Part shown: positions 43,903 to 54,533 of the stretch, one piece after another
Layout: every line of letters begins with the position of its first letter
Position numbering within the stretch: position 1 is the stretch's first letter
Source of the DNA: Arthrobacter sp. ISL-72
GTDB lineage: Bacteria > Actinomycetota > Actinomycetes > Actinomycetales > Micrococcaceae
Length of the DNA: 64,000 bases
Reading direction: 5' to 3'
Assembly: GCF_018613755.1 (NCBI RefSeq)
Contig: NZ_JAGGPP010000015.1
Span: 54,522 to 118,521 of the forward strand
Notes under the pieces: generated by a model
What the model was told of the DNA's origin: nothing
What the model saw: the letters and a program-made list of their open reading frames with translations, nothing else
Database searches by the model: none
Program-made: the position numbers and the translations under genes

Positions 43903-45144
43903 CTAGGCCGCGTCCGGTTCGAACTTCTGCCAGGCCGCGTCACGGCGTCCGGCCCATCCGCACAGCGTCCCCCGGCTAACCAGTTCGGACAGGAGTTCCG
44001 CAAGGCGGTATCCGGGATGCGCCACCACCGCTTGCTCCAGCAGGGCGTGCGCAAACGAACCCCTGCCGCGGCACCATTCAATCCAGCCCAGTCCGGTGAG
44101 CAACGCAGCGCCTCCCTCGCCTCCGCCGGCGGTGCCGAGCTGCTGAAATGTGCGCTCCAGCGCCCGCATCCGCTCCCAGCACGGAACCAGGGGCGCCAAC
44201 CCCAGCAGGACATCCCCGTATCCGGGAGGCGGGCAGTCCGTATCTTCCTCCGGGGCTGCCGCCGGAAGTTCCCCGGGCGGCGGCAATACGGCAGGCTGTC
44301 CTGCGTCCGGCCCGAAGATCCCGAAGTCCTCGGCTCCCTGCACAGCAGCGTTCCGGCCTGCCGCGCTCATCACCAGCACGGCATCCCGCCAGTGGGGCAC
44401 GCGCAGTGAAGCCCGAAGATACCCGGCCAGCCCGGCTGAAAGAATGACACCCGGCTCAGCGGCCAGCACACGCGCCCAGGTGTCGAGCAGCTGCCCGAAC
44501 TGCTGGCGGCTGGCCCGAAGCGGGGCAAATTCCCCGGCCCAGCGCTGTTCCGCTTCCGTCACCGCGGCGTCGGACCGGCACTCGCCAGGCACTGCCCTGC
44601 CTGCGGCAGCGGGGTCCTCCCCCACGCTGCTTCCCCGGAACACCATCTCGGCGTTGAGCCGGCTGTCCCTGATCTCGTCGACGGAACGGCCGGGGAACGG
44701 GCAGCAGGCCGGATCGCTGCAATGCGCGCTCCTCCAGTAAGCATCACCGACGTACCAGGAGTCGCGGACCGGCCGGCCGCTCAGTTCGAGTTCCGTCTCC
44801 AGCGCGGTGAGCAGTCTGCGCATGACATTAGCCGCAGTGGGCCTGCCTCCGCTTACTGGCGCGCAGCCCGGACCGTGGGTCCAGGCTGCGTTCGAAAAGA
44901 CGACGAGCAGGGAGCCGTCCGCTTCCGTGTCTGCTTCAAGGTATTCACTGACGGTGCGGGCGAACCGGAACAGCCCGGAGTCGGTGTCGCTGCCCGGCAG
45001 GTCGACCCGCAGTGTGGCACCCAGCCGTTTTCCCTGCATGGTCATGGCCACGAGGCTGTTGGCCGGCCAGTAGCCCAGGGAATGCGGAATGAAACCGAGG
45101 ATGTCTTCGGGGCCGGTGATGGTGAGCCGTTCTGGAGGTGTCAT
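43903..45144 (-). CDS. DUF4192 domain-containing protein
   Basis: 413 residues. The N-terminus (LTITGPEDILGFIPHSLGYW, PANSLVAMTM) is diagnostic of DUF4192, an actinobacterial family of unknown function. Late segments LLTGLGWIEWCRGRGSFAHA and AHPGYRLAELLSELV are also conserved. No membrane helix or catalytic motif recognised. ATG at 45144. Its upstream 110 bp contain three 10-bp repeats at 19-bp spacing, which may regulate it. Confidence 0.85.
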   Translation of the reverse strand: MTPPERLTITGPEDILGFIPHSLGYWPANSLVAMTMQGKRLGATLRVDLPGSDTDSGLFRFARTVSEYLEADTEADGSLLVVFSNAAWTHGPGCAPVSGGRPTAANVMRRLLTALETELELSGRPVRDSWYVGDAYWRSAHCSDPACCPFPGRSVDEIRDSRLNAEMVFRGSSVGEDPAAAGRAVPGECRSDAAVTEAEQRWAGEFAPLRASRQQFGQLLDTWARVLAAEPGVILSAGLAGYLRASLRVPHWRDAVLVMSAAGRNAAVQGAEDFGIFGPDAGQPAVLPPPGELPAAAPEEDTDCPPPGYGDVLLGLAPLVPCWERMRALERTFQQLGTAGGGEGGAALLTGLGWIEWCRGRGSFAHALLEQAVVAHPGYRLAELLSELVSRGTLCGWAGRRDAAWQKFEPDAA

Positions 45145-45193
45145 GCATCCAGAGTGGAACCGGAGCCGCCCCTGCGGCAGGCGGGAGTTGTTT

Positions 45194-45241
45194 TATGTGG
45201 ACAGCTGTTACCTATGTGGACACGTCCCATTTATGTGGACA
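45194..45241. repeat. Three TATGTGGACA repeats at exact 19-bp period
   Basis: Copies at 45194-45203, 45213-45222 and 45232-45241. On the minus strand each contains TGTCCACA; the last reads TTGTCCACA, the actinobacterial DnaA-box consensus, and the other two differ only in the first base. Located 50-97 bp upstream of the DUF4192 start. Could be a DnaA-binding cluster, another operator array, or the multi-repeat end of a lost IS21-type element. Confidence 0.7.
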
Positions 45242-45253
45242 AAACGGGAAACC

Positions 45254-46585
45254 CTAGTCCGCGCGGCGGCGTTCCAGGTTCCGCCTGCGCTGCCGGGCGA
45301 GCGCCTTGAGCAGCGGCGGAACAACAACACCCTGGGCAGCCATCTGGCGCCGGACCTTGCGGCGGGTGATGAGGATAGCCGCGGCACCGATCCCGATGAG
45401 TACAAACTGGACGCTCAAGGCAATCCGGAACGGATCGAGGCCGTACAGCTCACCCCGTGAGTAGCCTGTGGCGTTGAGGACGTCGAGGACAATGCCGATC
45501 AGGTAGATGGCCACCAGTGCCGCGATAAATCCGCCGACGTTGACGATTCCGGTGGCGGTGCCGATCCGGTGGGCGGGGTTGAACGTGCGGGCAAAATCGA
45601 AGCCGATCATCGAACCGGGGCCGCCGATGGCCAGCACCACCACGAGCCCTGCCAGCATCCACAGCGGAGAGCGGCCCGGCATCAGCAGCACCGCGGCCCA
45701 GGCGGCGGCCGTGGTGGCTGCGATCAGGAGCACCAACGTGGAGCGGCGCAGCGGGTGCCGTGAAACAAACCTGCCGATCAGCGGACCGGCGGCGATCGCC
45801 GCGGCAACGTAAACGGCCATCAGCCCGGACACGGTGCCGGTGTCGAGGCCCTGCGCGGAAATCAGGAACGGGTACCCCCAGGTCATGGCGAACACCGTGC
45901 CGCTGAACTGGATGGTGAAGTGACTCCACAGCCCCAGCCGCGTGCCGGGCTGGCGCCAGGCGCCGCTCAGCGATATGCCGGTGGCCCTAAGCCCCTGGCC
46001 CGGTTCCGGGCGGGGATGTCCGGGCGGCTGGTCCTTCAGGACGGCCAGCACCAGCACGGCGGCGAGCGCTGACATCGCTGCCAGGGTCAGGAACGCGGGG
46101 GTCCAGCCGGCCGAGTGGAGGATCAGGGCAAACGGCACCACGCTGAAGAGCTGCCCCAGCTGGCCCGACATTCCGGTCAGCTGCGTGATGAGCGGCACCC
46201 GCGCGGGCGCGAACCACAGCGGTATCAGCCGGATCACTGAAATGAACGTCATGGCGTCTCCGGCGCCCACCAGTACCCGGCCAAGCACGCCGCCGGGAAT
46301 GTTGTCCGCGAAGGCCAGCTGAAGCTGGCCGAGGCCCATCAGGACCGCTCCCCCGGCGATCATGGTCCGCGACCCCAGGCGGTCAACGAGCACTCCCACC
46401 GGGATTTGCAGGCCCGCGTAAACCAAAAGCTGAAGCACGGTGAAGAAGGAGATTTCCGCCGCGGCAGCGTGGAAGCGCTCGGTCGCCTCAAGGCCCACGA
46501 CGCCAAACGACGTGCGCTGGCTGACTGCGACGAGGTACGCGAAAATCCCGACGGTCCAGATCAGCCAGGCGCGGGGTGCAGTCAC
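45254..46585 (-). CDS. MFS transporter
   Basis: 443 residues with about 12 hydrophobic helices (AWLIWTVGIFAYLVAVSQRT first). Loop motifs VDRLGSRTMIAGGA between helices 2 and 3 and RFVSRHPLRR match the major facilitator signature. C-terminus is Arg-rich (RQRRRNLERRRAD). GTG start at 46585, with GGAG very close upstream. Substrate not predictable. Confidence 0.88.
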   Translation of the reverse strand: MTAPRAWLIWTVGIFAYLVAVSQRTSFGVVGLEATERFHAAAAEISFFTVLQLLVYAGLQIPVGVLVDRLGSRTMIAGGAVLMGLGQLQLAFADNIPGGVLGRVLVGAGDAMTFISVIRLIPLWFAPARVPLITQLTGMSGQLGQLFSVVPFALILHSAGWTPAFLTLAAMSALAAVLVLAVLKDQPPGHPRPEPGQGLRATGISLSGAWRQPGTRLGLWSHFTIQFSGTVFAMTWGYPFLISAQGLDTGTVSGLMAVYVAAAIAAGPLIGRFVSRHPLRRSTLVLLIAATTAAAWAAVLLMPGRSPLWMLAGLVVVLAIGGPGSMIGFDFARTFNPAHRIGTATGIVNVGGFIAALVAIYLIGIVLDVLNATGYSRGELYGLDPFRIALSVQFVLIGIGAAAILITRRKVRRQMAAQGVVVPPLLKALARQRRRNLERRRAD

Positions 46586-46620
46586 TTCTCCATTATGCCC
46601 GCCGCCGGCATAAGTCCTAT

Positions 46621-47559
46621 TTAATCGCCGCTCTCTTTACTGGCCAGGTAGGCCTCCACCGCTGCACCCAGCGCATCAGCGTTGGGAAGCTCATCGTTTT
46701 CATCGGCCAGGAGCGAGCGCCGCACCGTGCCCTCGGCCTTCTCGTCATAGCGGGTCTCCAGGCGGGAAACCACCTGCTGCACTTCTTCCGAGGCCTCTAG
46801 CTGTTCGGCAATCTGGCGCCCCACCTCGCGGCTGGCCTCGCGAAGGCGGTCCGTCGGCAGTACCAGCGAGGTGGCCGCCCCGAGGTACTCCAACCCTGCC
46901 ACTGCGGCGTTGGGGTATTCGGCTTCAGCGAGGTAGTGAGGGACGTGCATGACGTACCCGGCAATGTTGCGGCCGGCTTCGGTGAGGCGGAGTTCAAGGA
47001 TGTGGCCAACCGCTGCCGGCACCTCCACCGTCGGCTTCCAGACGGAGATGCCCTCAATGAGCTCAGGACGGTTGCCGTGGACGGTGACTCCCACCGGCCG
47101 TGTATGTGGCACGGGCATGGGAATGGAGTGGATCCAGGTCACCAGGTTGACGTCCAGGTGCTCCACGATCCGGACGACGGCGCGGGCGAACCGCTCCCAC
47201 TGCAGATCGGGCTCGAAGCCCGCCAGGAAAAGGAACGGTTTGCCGAGCCCGTCGACCAGCCGGTACAGGGCAAGGTTGGGGGCCTGGTAATCCTGGAGGT
47301 GGTCTTCCACAAACGTGACGTGCGGACGGCGCGAGCGGTAGTCCATCAGCTGGTCGGCGTCGAAGACGGCGACCACTTCCGAATCGAGCGTATCCAGCAG
47401 TTCGGCAGTAATCTGCTTGACTACGTGACCGGCGTCGGCGAATCCCGTGAAGCCCATCACCAGGTTGAGCCCGCGGAGCGACGGGTCGTCGAACAGCTCG
47501 GCGTTGCTCACATAGAGCGCATCGGGGTCCAGCAGGGAGCCGGAAATCCGTTCAAGCAC
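46621..47559 (-). CDS. PAC2 family protein
   Basis: 312 residues, proteasome-assembly-chaperone-2-like fold common in actinobacteria. Characteristic stretches: LVMGFTGFADAGHVVKQI, VVAVFDADQLMDYRSRRP, FLFLAGFEPDLQWERF, VTWIHSIPMPVPHTRP. C-terminal helical tail is acidic. GTG at 47559 with AGGAA 6 nt upstream; the longer frame to 47634 adds a Pro-rich stretch without support. Role unproven. Confidence 0.88.
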   Translation of the reverse strand: MLERISGSLLDPDALYVSNAELFDDPSLRGLNLVMGFTGFADAGHVVKQITAELLDTLDSEVVAVFDADQLMDYRSRRPHVTFVEDHLQDYQAPNLALYRLVDGLGKPFLFLAGFEPDLQWERFARAVVRIVEHLDVNLVTWIHSIPMPVPHTRPVGVTVHGNRPELIEGISVWKPTVEVPAAVGHILELRLTEAGRNIAGYVMHVPHYLAEAEYPNAAVAGLEYLGAATSLVLPTDRLREASREVGRQIAEQLEASEEVQQVVSRLETRYDEKAEGTVRRSLLADENDELPNADALGAAVEAYLASKESGD

Positions 47560-47904
47560 GGCGTGTTCCTTTCGAAGTGGCGGCGGAGGCGGGGTGCGGC
47601 AACGCATTGGGGCAGACCCGTCCGCGGGGATCACAGGGCAGGTTCACCAGGAAGTCCTGCCAAGGGGATCCGCGCGGATCCGCCGGATATTTTGTACAAC
47701 GCCCCGGCTGCCCGAAGCATTCCACCCCGCCCTGTGCCGCAGGTCTCACGGGATCCAGCGTGGAGAGACTACGATCGGAACTGGCCCTGCGGGCGGCCTT
47801 GCAGACACCGGGTTGCGTCCTAAGCCGACGACGGCCCGTTCCCTGGCAGGGCGCCCAACATGCGCTTACTGCCCAAAATCACAGAGAATTGAGGACTGAT
47901 CCTC
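47560..47904. promoter_or_regulatory. Divergent PAC2/pepA intergenic region (345 bp)
   Basis: No gene seen. It holds a perfect 16-bp palindrome GGATCCGCGCGGATCC (47666-47681) followed by an AT-rich segment ending TTGTAC, and a small hairpin GAGGA-CTGA-TCCTC (47891-47904) that includes the likely pepA ribosome site. Confidence 0.55.
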
Positions 47905-49431
47905 GTGGTCAAGAATACTGAAATCAAACTTAGCGTCATCGCGCGTGATGTTAAGAAGTCGCCGACGGACGCTCTGGTCATTGGGGTGGCGCAGGGCCCG
48001 GACGGTCCCGTGCTGCTGGACAACCCGCTGACGGCCAAATCAGCCGAAGCCATCGCGGAGTCCCTGAAGGTTCTTGGCCTCACCGGCGCGGCTGACCAGG
48101 TCCACAGGCTCCCAGGACTTCCCGAAGCCGGAGCCGACGTGCTGGTACTGGCCGGAGTCGGCAAGCCCGCTGCCGGCAGGAAACTAACGGAAGAAGCCTT
48201 GCGCCGCGCCGCAGGATCCGCTGTCCGCCAGCTTGCCGGGCTCAGCACCGTGACGCTCGCCCTTCCGACGGCGTCACTCGCCGACGTCGCGGCCGTCGCC
48301 GAAGGCGCAGCCATGGGGTCGTATTCCTTCACCGAATACCGGTCCGAAGCAAATGGTCGCAAGGATCCGGTGAAGAACGTGGTGATCTTCACCGAGTTTG
48401 CCGCGGACAAGGATCTGCAGCCGCTCCTGAACCGGTCGTCCCTGATCGGCAAGGCCGTCAACGCAACCCGGTCGCTGGTGAACCAGCCGCCCAGCCACCT
48501 GTTCCCCGAGTCCTTTGCCGACGCCGCCAAGGAACTTTCCAAGGGCCTGCCGGTCAAGGTGACCGTGTGGGACGAAAAGCGCCTCGAAAAGGAGGGCTTC
48601 GGCGGAATCCTGGGCGTTGGCAAGGGATCCGCCAGGCAGCCGCGCCTGGTCAAGGTGGAGTACGCACCGTCCAAGGCCGCCGCGAAGATCGCCCTCGTCG
48701 GCAAGGGCATCACCTTCGACACCGGCGGCATTTCCATCAAGCCCGCCCTCGGCATGGGTGACATGAAGAGCGATATGGCAGGCGCCGCCGTCGTACTTAA
48801 CACGGTGCTGGCGATCGCCGGGCTTGGCCTTCCCGTTAAGGCCACCGCATGGCTGTGCATTGCAGAGAACATGCCCTCGGGCGCGGCTCAGCGACCGGCT
48901 GACGTCCTGACCATGTTCGGCGGCAAGACCGTGGAAGTCCTTAATACGGACGCCGAAGGCCGCCTGGTAATGGCGGACGGGATCGTGGCGGCCAGCCAGG
49001 AGCACCCGGACGCCATCATCGACGTCGCCACCCTCACGGGTGCGCAACTGATCGCGCTCGGCAACCGGACCGCCGGCGTCATGGGCTCGGACAGCGTGAC
49101 CGCACCGCTGAAGGCCGCGGCGGACCGGGCCGGCGAACTGGTGTGGCCGATGCCCCTGCCGGAAGAGCTCCGAGCCAGCCTCGACTCCGAGGTAGCGGAC
49201 CTGGCCAACATCGGTGAGCGCCACGGCGGCATGATGACCGCTGCCGTGTTCCTGCGCGAATTCGTCGGAAAGGGCAAGGACGGCGAGCAGATTCCGTGGG
49301 CGCACATTGACATCGCGGGTCCGTCCTTCAACAACGGCAGCCCCTACGGCTACACCCCCAAGCAGGGAACGGGCTGCACGGTCCGGACCCTGGTGGCCTA
49401 TGTGGAAGACGTAGTGGCAGCTTCCGCTTAA
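47905..49431 (+). CDS. pepA: Leucyl aminopeptidase (M17)
   Basis: 508-residue cytosolic di-zinc aminopeptidase. The M17 signature NTDAEGRLVMADGI, plus GKGITFDTGGISIKPALGMG with metal-binding Lys/Asp and KSDMAGAA, are present; the N-terminal macro-like domain (TDALVIGVAQGPDGPVLLDN) is normal. GTG start at 47905 directly after GAGGACTGATCCTC. A hairpin terminator follows at 49471. Confidence 0.95.
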   Translation: MVKNTEIKLSVIARDVKKSPTDALVIGVAQGPDGPVLLDNPLTAKSAEAIAESLKVLGLTGAADQVHRLPGLPEAGADVLVLAGVGKPAAGRKLTEEALRRAAGSAVRQLAGLSTVTLALPTASLADVAAVAEGAAMGSYSFTEYRSEANGRKDPVKNVVIFTEFAADKDLQPLLNRSSLIGKAVNATRSLVNQPPSHLFPESFADAAKELSKGLPVKVTVWDEKRLEKEGFGGILGVGKGSARQPRLVKVEYAPSKAAAKIALVGKGITFDTGGISIKPALGMGDMKSDMAGAAVVLNTVLAIAGLGLPVKATAWLCIAENMPSGAAQRPADVLTMFGGKTVEVLNTDAEGRLVMADGIVAASQEHPDAIIDVATLTGAQLIALGNRTAGVMGSDSVTAPLKAAADRAGELVWPMPLPEELRASLDSEVADLANIGERHGGMMTAAVFLREFVGKGKDGEQIPWAHIDIAGPSFNNGSPYGYTPKQGTGCTVRTLVAYVEDVVAASA

Positions 49432-49470
49432 AGGCCCTTACCTAACCGCATCTGCCCGACGGCGGTGAGG

Positions 49471-49519
49471 CACGCGGCTTTGTGACCGGACCCTGATCCG
49501 TCCGCCACAAAGCCGCGTG
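49471..49519 (+). terminator. Hairpin after pepA
   Basis: CACGCGGCTTTGTG (49471-49484) pairs perfectly with CACAAAGCCGCGTG (49506-49519); the loop contains a second small stem (CGGAC/GTCCG). No T-run. Confidence 0.7.
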
Positions 49520-49704
49520 ACACTCGACACAAGCGCTCCACAAACGCCTTGACAAGGTGGAGCATGGATAAGTGGTTCGCTAAGGTGAACTGCGGTAGTC
49601 ACAAATGCAAGAGAACAGGCCTGCTGGCATAATCACGGCAGAGCAAGTTCCAAGACCAGATGATGCGTACTCTCGTGTCATCGTTCACGCGAGGGAGCGT
49701 CTAA

Positions 49705-51087
<1,383 letters not shown>

Positions 51088-51212
51088 AATCCCCGCCCGC
51101 ACCACCGCAAGAACACCGTGCTTAGTGCACCCGGCATGATCCGCAGGGTGCACTAAGCTCGAACACGGCAGCAATCATCCGCACTAAAGATAATAAGGAG
51201 AACGGGGACGAC

Positions 51213-52970
51213 ATGTCTGAATCCGTTAACTTGCCCGCCCTCGGTGAGAGTGTCACCGAAGGAACCGTCACCCGCTGGCTTAAGCAGGTAGGTGACCGGG
51301 TAGAGGTGGACGAACCGCTGCTCGAGGTTTCCACCGACAAAGTAGACACCGAAATCCCCTCTCCGATTGCTGGCGTGATTGAGGAAATCCTGGTCGCCGA
51401 AGATGAGACCGCCGAAGTGGGCGCGCCGCTCGTCCGCATCGGTGACGGCTCGGCGTCGGCCGGCGCCGGCGAAGCAGCTGCCGAGGCCGCTCCCGCAGAG
51501 CAGGCGCCCGCCGAAGAAGCTCCCGCGGCTGAAGAAGCCCCCTCCACCGAAGCACCCGCACCCGATGAAGCCGCCGCAGCGGAAGCTGCCCCCGCGGCCT
51601 CCGGCGAAGGCCACGAAGTCACCCTTCCTGCCCTTGGCGAATCCGTCACCGAAGGCACCGTCACCCGCTGGCTCAAGGCCGTCGGCGACTCCGTCGAGGT
51701 TGACGAGCCGCTCCTTGAGGTCTCCACCGACAAGGTGGATACCGAGATTCCGTCGCCGGTTGCCGGCACGCTCCAGGAGATCCGCGTCAACGAGGACGAA
51801 ACGGCACAAGTTGGTTCCGTCCTCGCCGTGATCGGTTCGGGCGCCGCCGCTCCCGCCGCAGCACCCGCAGCCGCGGCCCCCCGGCAGGAGGCGCCTGCCG
51901 CAGAAGCTCCGAAGCAGGAGGCTCCCGCCGCCGCACCGGCACCTGCCGCAGAAGCTCCGGCCGCTCCCCGGCAGGAAGCCCCGGCTGCGCCCGCTCCGGC
52001 ACCGGCAGCACCTGGCGCGGAATCGGCTGCACCGGCCGAGTCCGGCTACGTCACTCCTCTGGTGCGCAAGCTCGCCAACCAGCAGGGCGTGGACATCTCC
52101 GCGCTGACCGGCACGGGCGTTGGCGGACGCATCCGCAAGCAGGATGTGCTCGCGGCCGCCGAGGCCAAGGCTGCCCCCGCTGCGGCCGCACCGGCTGCTT
52201 CGAAGCAGGAAGCGCCGGCAGCTGCTCCGACTGCAGCTGCTTCGTCACTGCGCGGCACCGTGCAGAAGGCACCGCGTATCCGCCAGGTCATTGCCCGCCG
52301 CATGCGTGAGTCGCTGGATGTGTCCACCCAGCTGACGCAGGTGCACGAAGTGGACATGACCAAGGTGGCCAAACTCCGCCTCAAGGCCAAGAACTCGTTC
52401 CAGGCCCAGAACGGCACCAAGCTCACCTTCCTGCCCTTCATCGCCAAGGCTGTGGCCGAGGCCCTCAAGCAGCACCCGAAGCTCAACGCTGCGTACGACG
52501 AGGACAAGCAGGAAATCACCTACCACAACGCCGAGCACCTGGCGATCGCCGTCGACACTGACAAGGGCCTGCTGGTTCCGGTCATCTCCGACGCCGGCAG
52601 CCTGAACCTGGCCGGCCTGGCCGGCAAGATCGCCGACGTTGCAAGCCGCACCCGCGACGGCAAGATCGGCCCGGATGAGCTGTCCGGCGGAACGTTCAGC
52701 ATCACCAACATCGGTTCCGTCGGGGCCCTGTTCGACACCCCGATCATCAACCAGCCGCAGGTGGGCATCCTGGGCACCGGCGCGATCGTCAAGCGCCCGG
52801 TTGTGGTCACCGACGAAAACGGCGACGACTCGATCGCCGTGCGCTCCATGATGTACCTCTCCCTGACGTACGACCACCGGCTGGTGGACGGCGCGGACGC
52901 AGGACGCTTCCTGCAGACCCTCAAGGCCCGCCTTGAGGCAGGTACCTTCGAGGCGGACCTGGGGCTGTAA
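51213..52970 (+). CDS. sucB: 2-oxoglutarate dehydrogenase E2, dihydrolipoyllysine succinyltransferase
   Basis: 585-residue E2 with two lipoyl domains (lipoyl Lys near residues 43 and 174, each in [13 protein letters not shown]), long Ala/Pro/Glu linkers, a peripheral subunit-binding domain ([17 protein letters not shown]) and the catalytic acyltransferase domain ending [19 protein letters not shown] with the active His. In actinobacteria the E1 (KGD) may carry its own E2 domain, and such E2 proteins can serve both pyruvate and 2-oxoglutarate complexes, so the substrate is not certain. ATG at 51213 with AAGGAG upstream. Strong terminator follows. Confidence 0.93.
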   Translation: MSESVNLPALGESVTEGTVTRWLKQVGDRVEVDEPLLEVSTDKVDTEIPSPIAGVIEEILVAEDETAEVGAPLVRIGDGSASAGAGEAAAEAAPAEQAPAEEAPAAEEAPSTEAPAPDEAAAAEAAPAASGEGHEVTLPALGESVTEGTVTRWLKAVGDSVEVDEPLLEVSTDKVDTEIPSPVAGTLQEIRVNEDETAQVGSVLAVIGSGAAAPAAAPAAAAPRQEAPAAEAPKQEAPAAAPAPAAEAPAAPRQEAPAAPAPAPAAPGAESAAPAESGYVTPLVRKLANQQGVDISALTGTGVGGRIRKQDVLAAAEAKAAPAAAAPAASKQEAPAAAPTAAASSLRGTVQKAPRIRQVIARRMRESLDVSTQLTQVHEVDMTKVAKLRLKAKNSFQAQNGTKLTFLPFIAKAVAEALKQHPKLNAAYDEDKQEITYHNAEHLAIAVDTDKGLLVPVISDAGSLNLAGLAGKIADVASRTRDGKIGPDELSGGTFSITNIGSVGALFDTPIINQPQVGILGTGAIVKRPVVVTDENGDDSIAVRSMMYLSLTYDHRLVDGADAGRFLQTLKARLEAGTFEADLGL

Positions 52971-52984
52971 GCCTTAGTTCAAAC

Positions 52985-53046
52985 GACGACGGCGGCGCAG
53001 GCACCGGTGGACAACCACCGGAAGTCCTGTGCCGCCGTCGTTTTTT
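52985..53046 (+). terminator. Intrinsic terminator after sucB
   Basis: ACGACGGCGGCGCAGG-type left arm pairs with TCCTGTGCCGCCGTCGT, with an inner CCGGTGG/CCACCGG stem, followed by TTTTTT at 53041-53046. Confidence 0.92.
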
Positions 53047-53120
53047 GGTTACCAAATCGTCGCCTTCCCGTCCCGCGGGGCTTGCTACGAAGCGTAGAAG
53101 TGTCCGTCTAGACTGGGCCC

Positions 53121-53471
53121 ATGAACATCGTTTACAACGTCATGGTCTTCCTGCACATCGTCGGCGCCGCCATGATTGTCGGCATCTGGATCGGCAACAT
53201 GAAAAAGCCCACCGTGCACCCCCGCCAGTTCGACGGCGCCGCACTGCAGCTCATCACCGGGATCGTCATGATGGGTCTCATCCCGGCCCTGGACATGGAC
53301 GCGAACTACGCCAAGCTGGGCATCAAGTTCGCCATTGCCCTGGTGGTCGCGGTGCTGGCCTTCATCGGCCGCCGCAAGTACAAGAAGGACGAGCCCATCA
53401 GCAAGGGTCTCGCGCACAGCGTGGGCGGCCTTGCACTGCTGAATGTTGCCATCGCAACCCTCTGGCAGTAG
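53121..53471 (+). CDS. Small integral membrane protein
   Basis: 116 residues with four predicted helices (YNVMVFLHIVGAAMIVGIWI; LITGIVMMGLIPAL; FAIALVVAVLAFIG; GGLALLNVAIATLW) joined by short basic loops. Resembles conserved actinobacterial membrane proteins of unknown function. ATG at 53121. A hairpin follows. Confidence 0.8.
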   Translation: MNIVYNVMVFLHIVGAAMIVGIWIGNMKKPTVHPRQFDGAALQLITGIVMMGLIPALDMDANYAKLGIKFAIALVVAVLAFIGRRKYKKDEPISKGLAHSVGGLALLNVAIATLWQ

Positions 53472-53487
53472 CACCCGGAGGACCAGC

Positions 53488-53522
53488 GACGGCGACGCAT
53501 CCCGGCAGGGAGCGTCGCCGTC
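53488..53522 (+). terminator. Hairpin between membrane protein and HTH gene
   Basis: GACGGCGACGC (53488-53498) pairs perfectly with GCGTCGCCGTC (53512-53522), serving two convergent genes. Confidence 0.75.
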
Positions 53523-53550
53523 GTCGTCCCGGAGGTGCCGTGCGGGTGGC

Positions 53551-54432
53551 TCATTCCGTGGCGTCCGCTGTTTCCGGGTGCCCGGCCTGGTCCGGGGTTG
53601 CGGCCAGGCTGCCGAGGAGACGCAGCGCATCCTCCGCGGCGGAGCCGGGCTCGGCACTATAGAGAAGCAGGGTAAGTCCGGGGTCGGCCGTGTGCTCGAG
53701 CGCGTTGAACATGAGCTCGATGTCCCCGACGACCGGGTGGTGGAAGTGCTTGTGGCCGGTGGTGTGGCGGCGTACGTTGTGGGCCGCCCACCGGGTCCGG
53801 AACTCCTCGCTCCTGGTGGACAGTTCACCGACCAGCTCGGAGAGCTCTTTGTTGTACGGATCCCGGCCCGATTCCGCGCGCAGGACGGCAACAGTATCGC
53901 TGGCTGCCCGGATCCAGTCCGGGTAGAAGTCAACGGCGCGCCTGTTCAGGAAAACGAAACGGGCGATGTTAACCGGGCGGCTTTCGTCCGTGTACATCGC
54001 CGAGTACAGGGCCTGCCCAAGCACGTTGGTCGCGAGGATGTCCAGGCGGCCGTTGCGCACGAACGCCGGAACTCCTGTGATGGCGTCGAGGGCGTACTGG
54101 AGGCTCGGTGGAATCTGCTGTTTCGGGCGTCGGCGCGGCCGCGGCGTGGAGCCTGCCGTCCGGGCAAGGTCGAACAGATGCGACTGCTCGGCGTCGTCGA
54201 GTTGAAGGGCCTCCGCCAGGGAGTGCAGGATGCTCTCGGAAACGCCCGCGAGCTTTCCTTGTTCCAGGCGCGTGTAGTACTCGGGGCTGACACCTGCGAG
54301 CATGGCGACCTCGCCGCGGCGCAGCCCGGGAACGCGGCGGTGGCCACCGTAGTCCGGCAGGCCGGCCTGTTGGGGACTGATCCTGGCGCGCCGGGTCGTC
54401 AGGAACTCGCGAATGTCATTCCGGTTGTCCAT
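53551..54432 (-). CDS. XRE-family regulator with MmyB-like ligand-binding domain
   Basis: 293 residues. Helix-turn-helix: RVPGLRRGEVAMLAGVSPEY and YTRLEQGKLAGVSESILHSL; then the MmyB-like/MLTR domain (ALYSAMYTDESRPVNIARFV, DFYPDWIRAASDTVAVLRAE, VVGDIELMFNALE). ATG at 54432 begins MDNRNDIREFLTTRRARI. Divergent from an MFS exporter, which it probably controls through the palindrome between them. Confidence 0.9.
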   Translation of the reverse strand: MDNRNDIREFLTTRRARISPQQAGLPDYGGHRRVPGLRRGEVAMLAGVSPEYYTRLEQGKLAGVSESILHSLAEALQLDDAEQSHLFDLARTAGSTPRPRRRPKQQIPPSLQYALDAITGVPAFVRNGRLDILATNVLGQALYSAMYTDESRPVNIARFVFLNRRAVDFYPDWIRAASDTVAVLRAESGRDPYNKELSELVGELSTRSEEFRTRWAAHNVRRHTTGHKHFHHPVVGDIELMFNALEHTADPGLTLLLYSAEPGSAAEDALRLLGSLAATPDQAGHPETADATE

Positions 54433-54469
54433 GGCATCAACGTTATGCGCCCGTCGGCTCCTGAGGGAG

Positions 54470-54482
54470 GCACTGTCAGTGC
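54470..54482. promoter_or_regulatory. Palindrome between the HTH and MFS genes
   Basis: GCACTG-T-CAGTGC, a perfect 13-bp dyad in the 101-bp divergent gap; candidate operator of the MmyB-like regulator. Confidence 0.45.
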
Positions 54483-54533
54483 TACCAACAGCAGGAACTC
54501 CCGCGGCTCGGCCATCACCTTGTTTCATGGATT

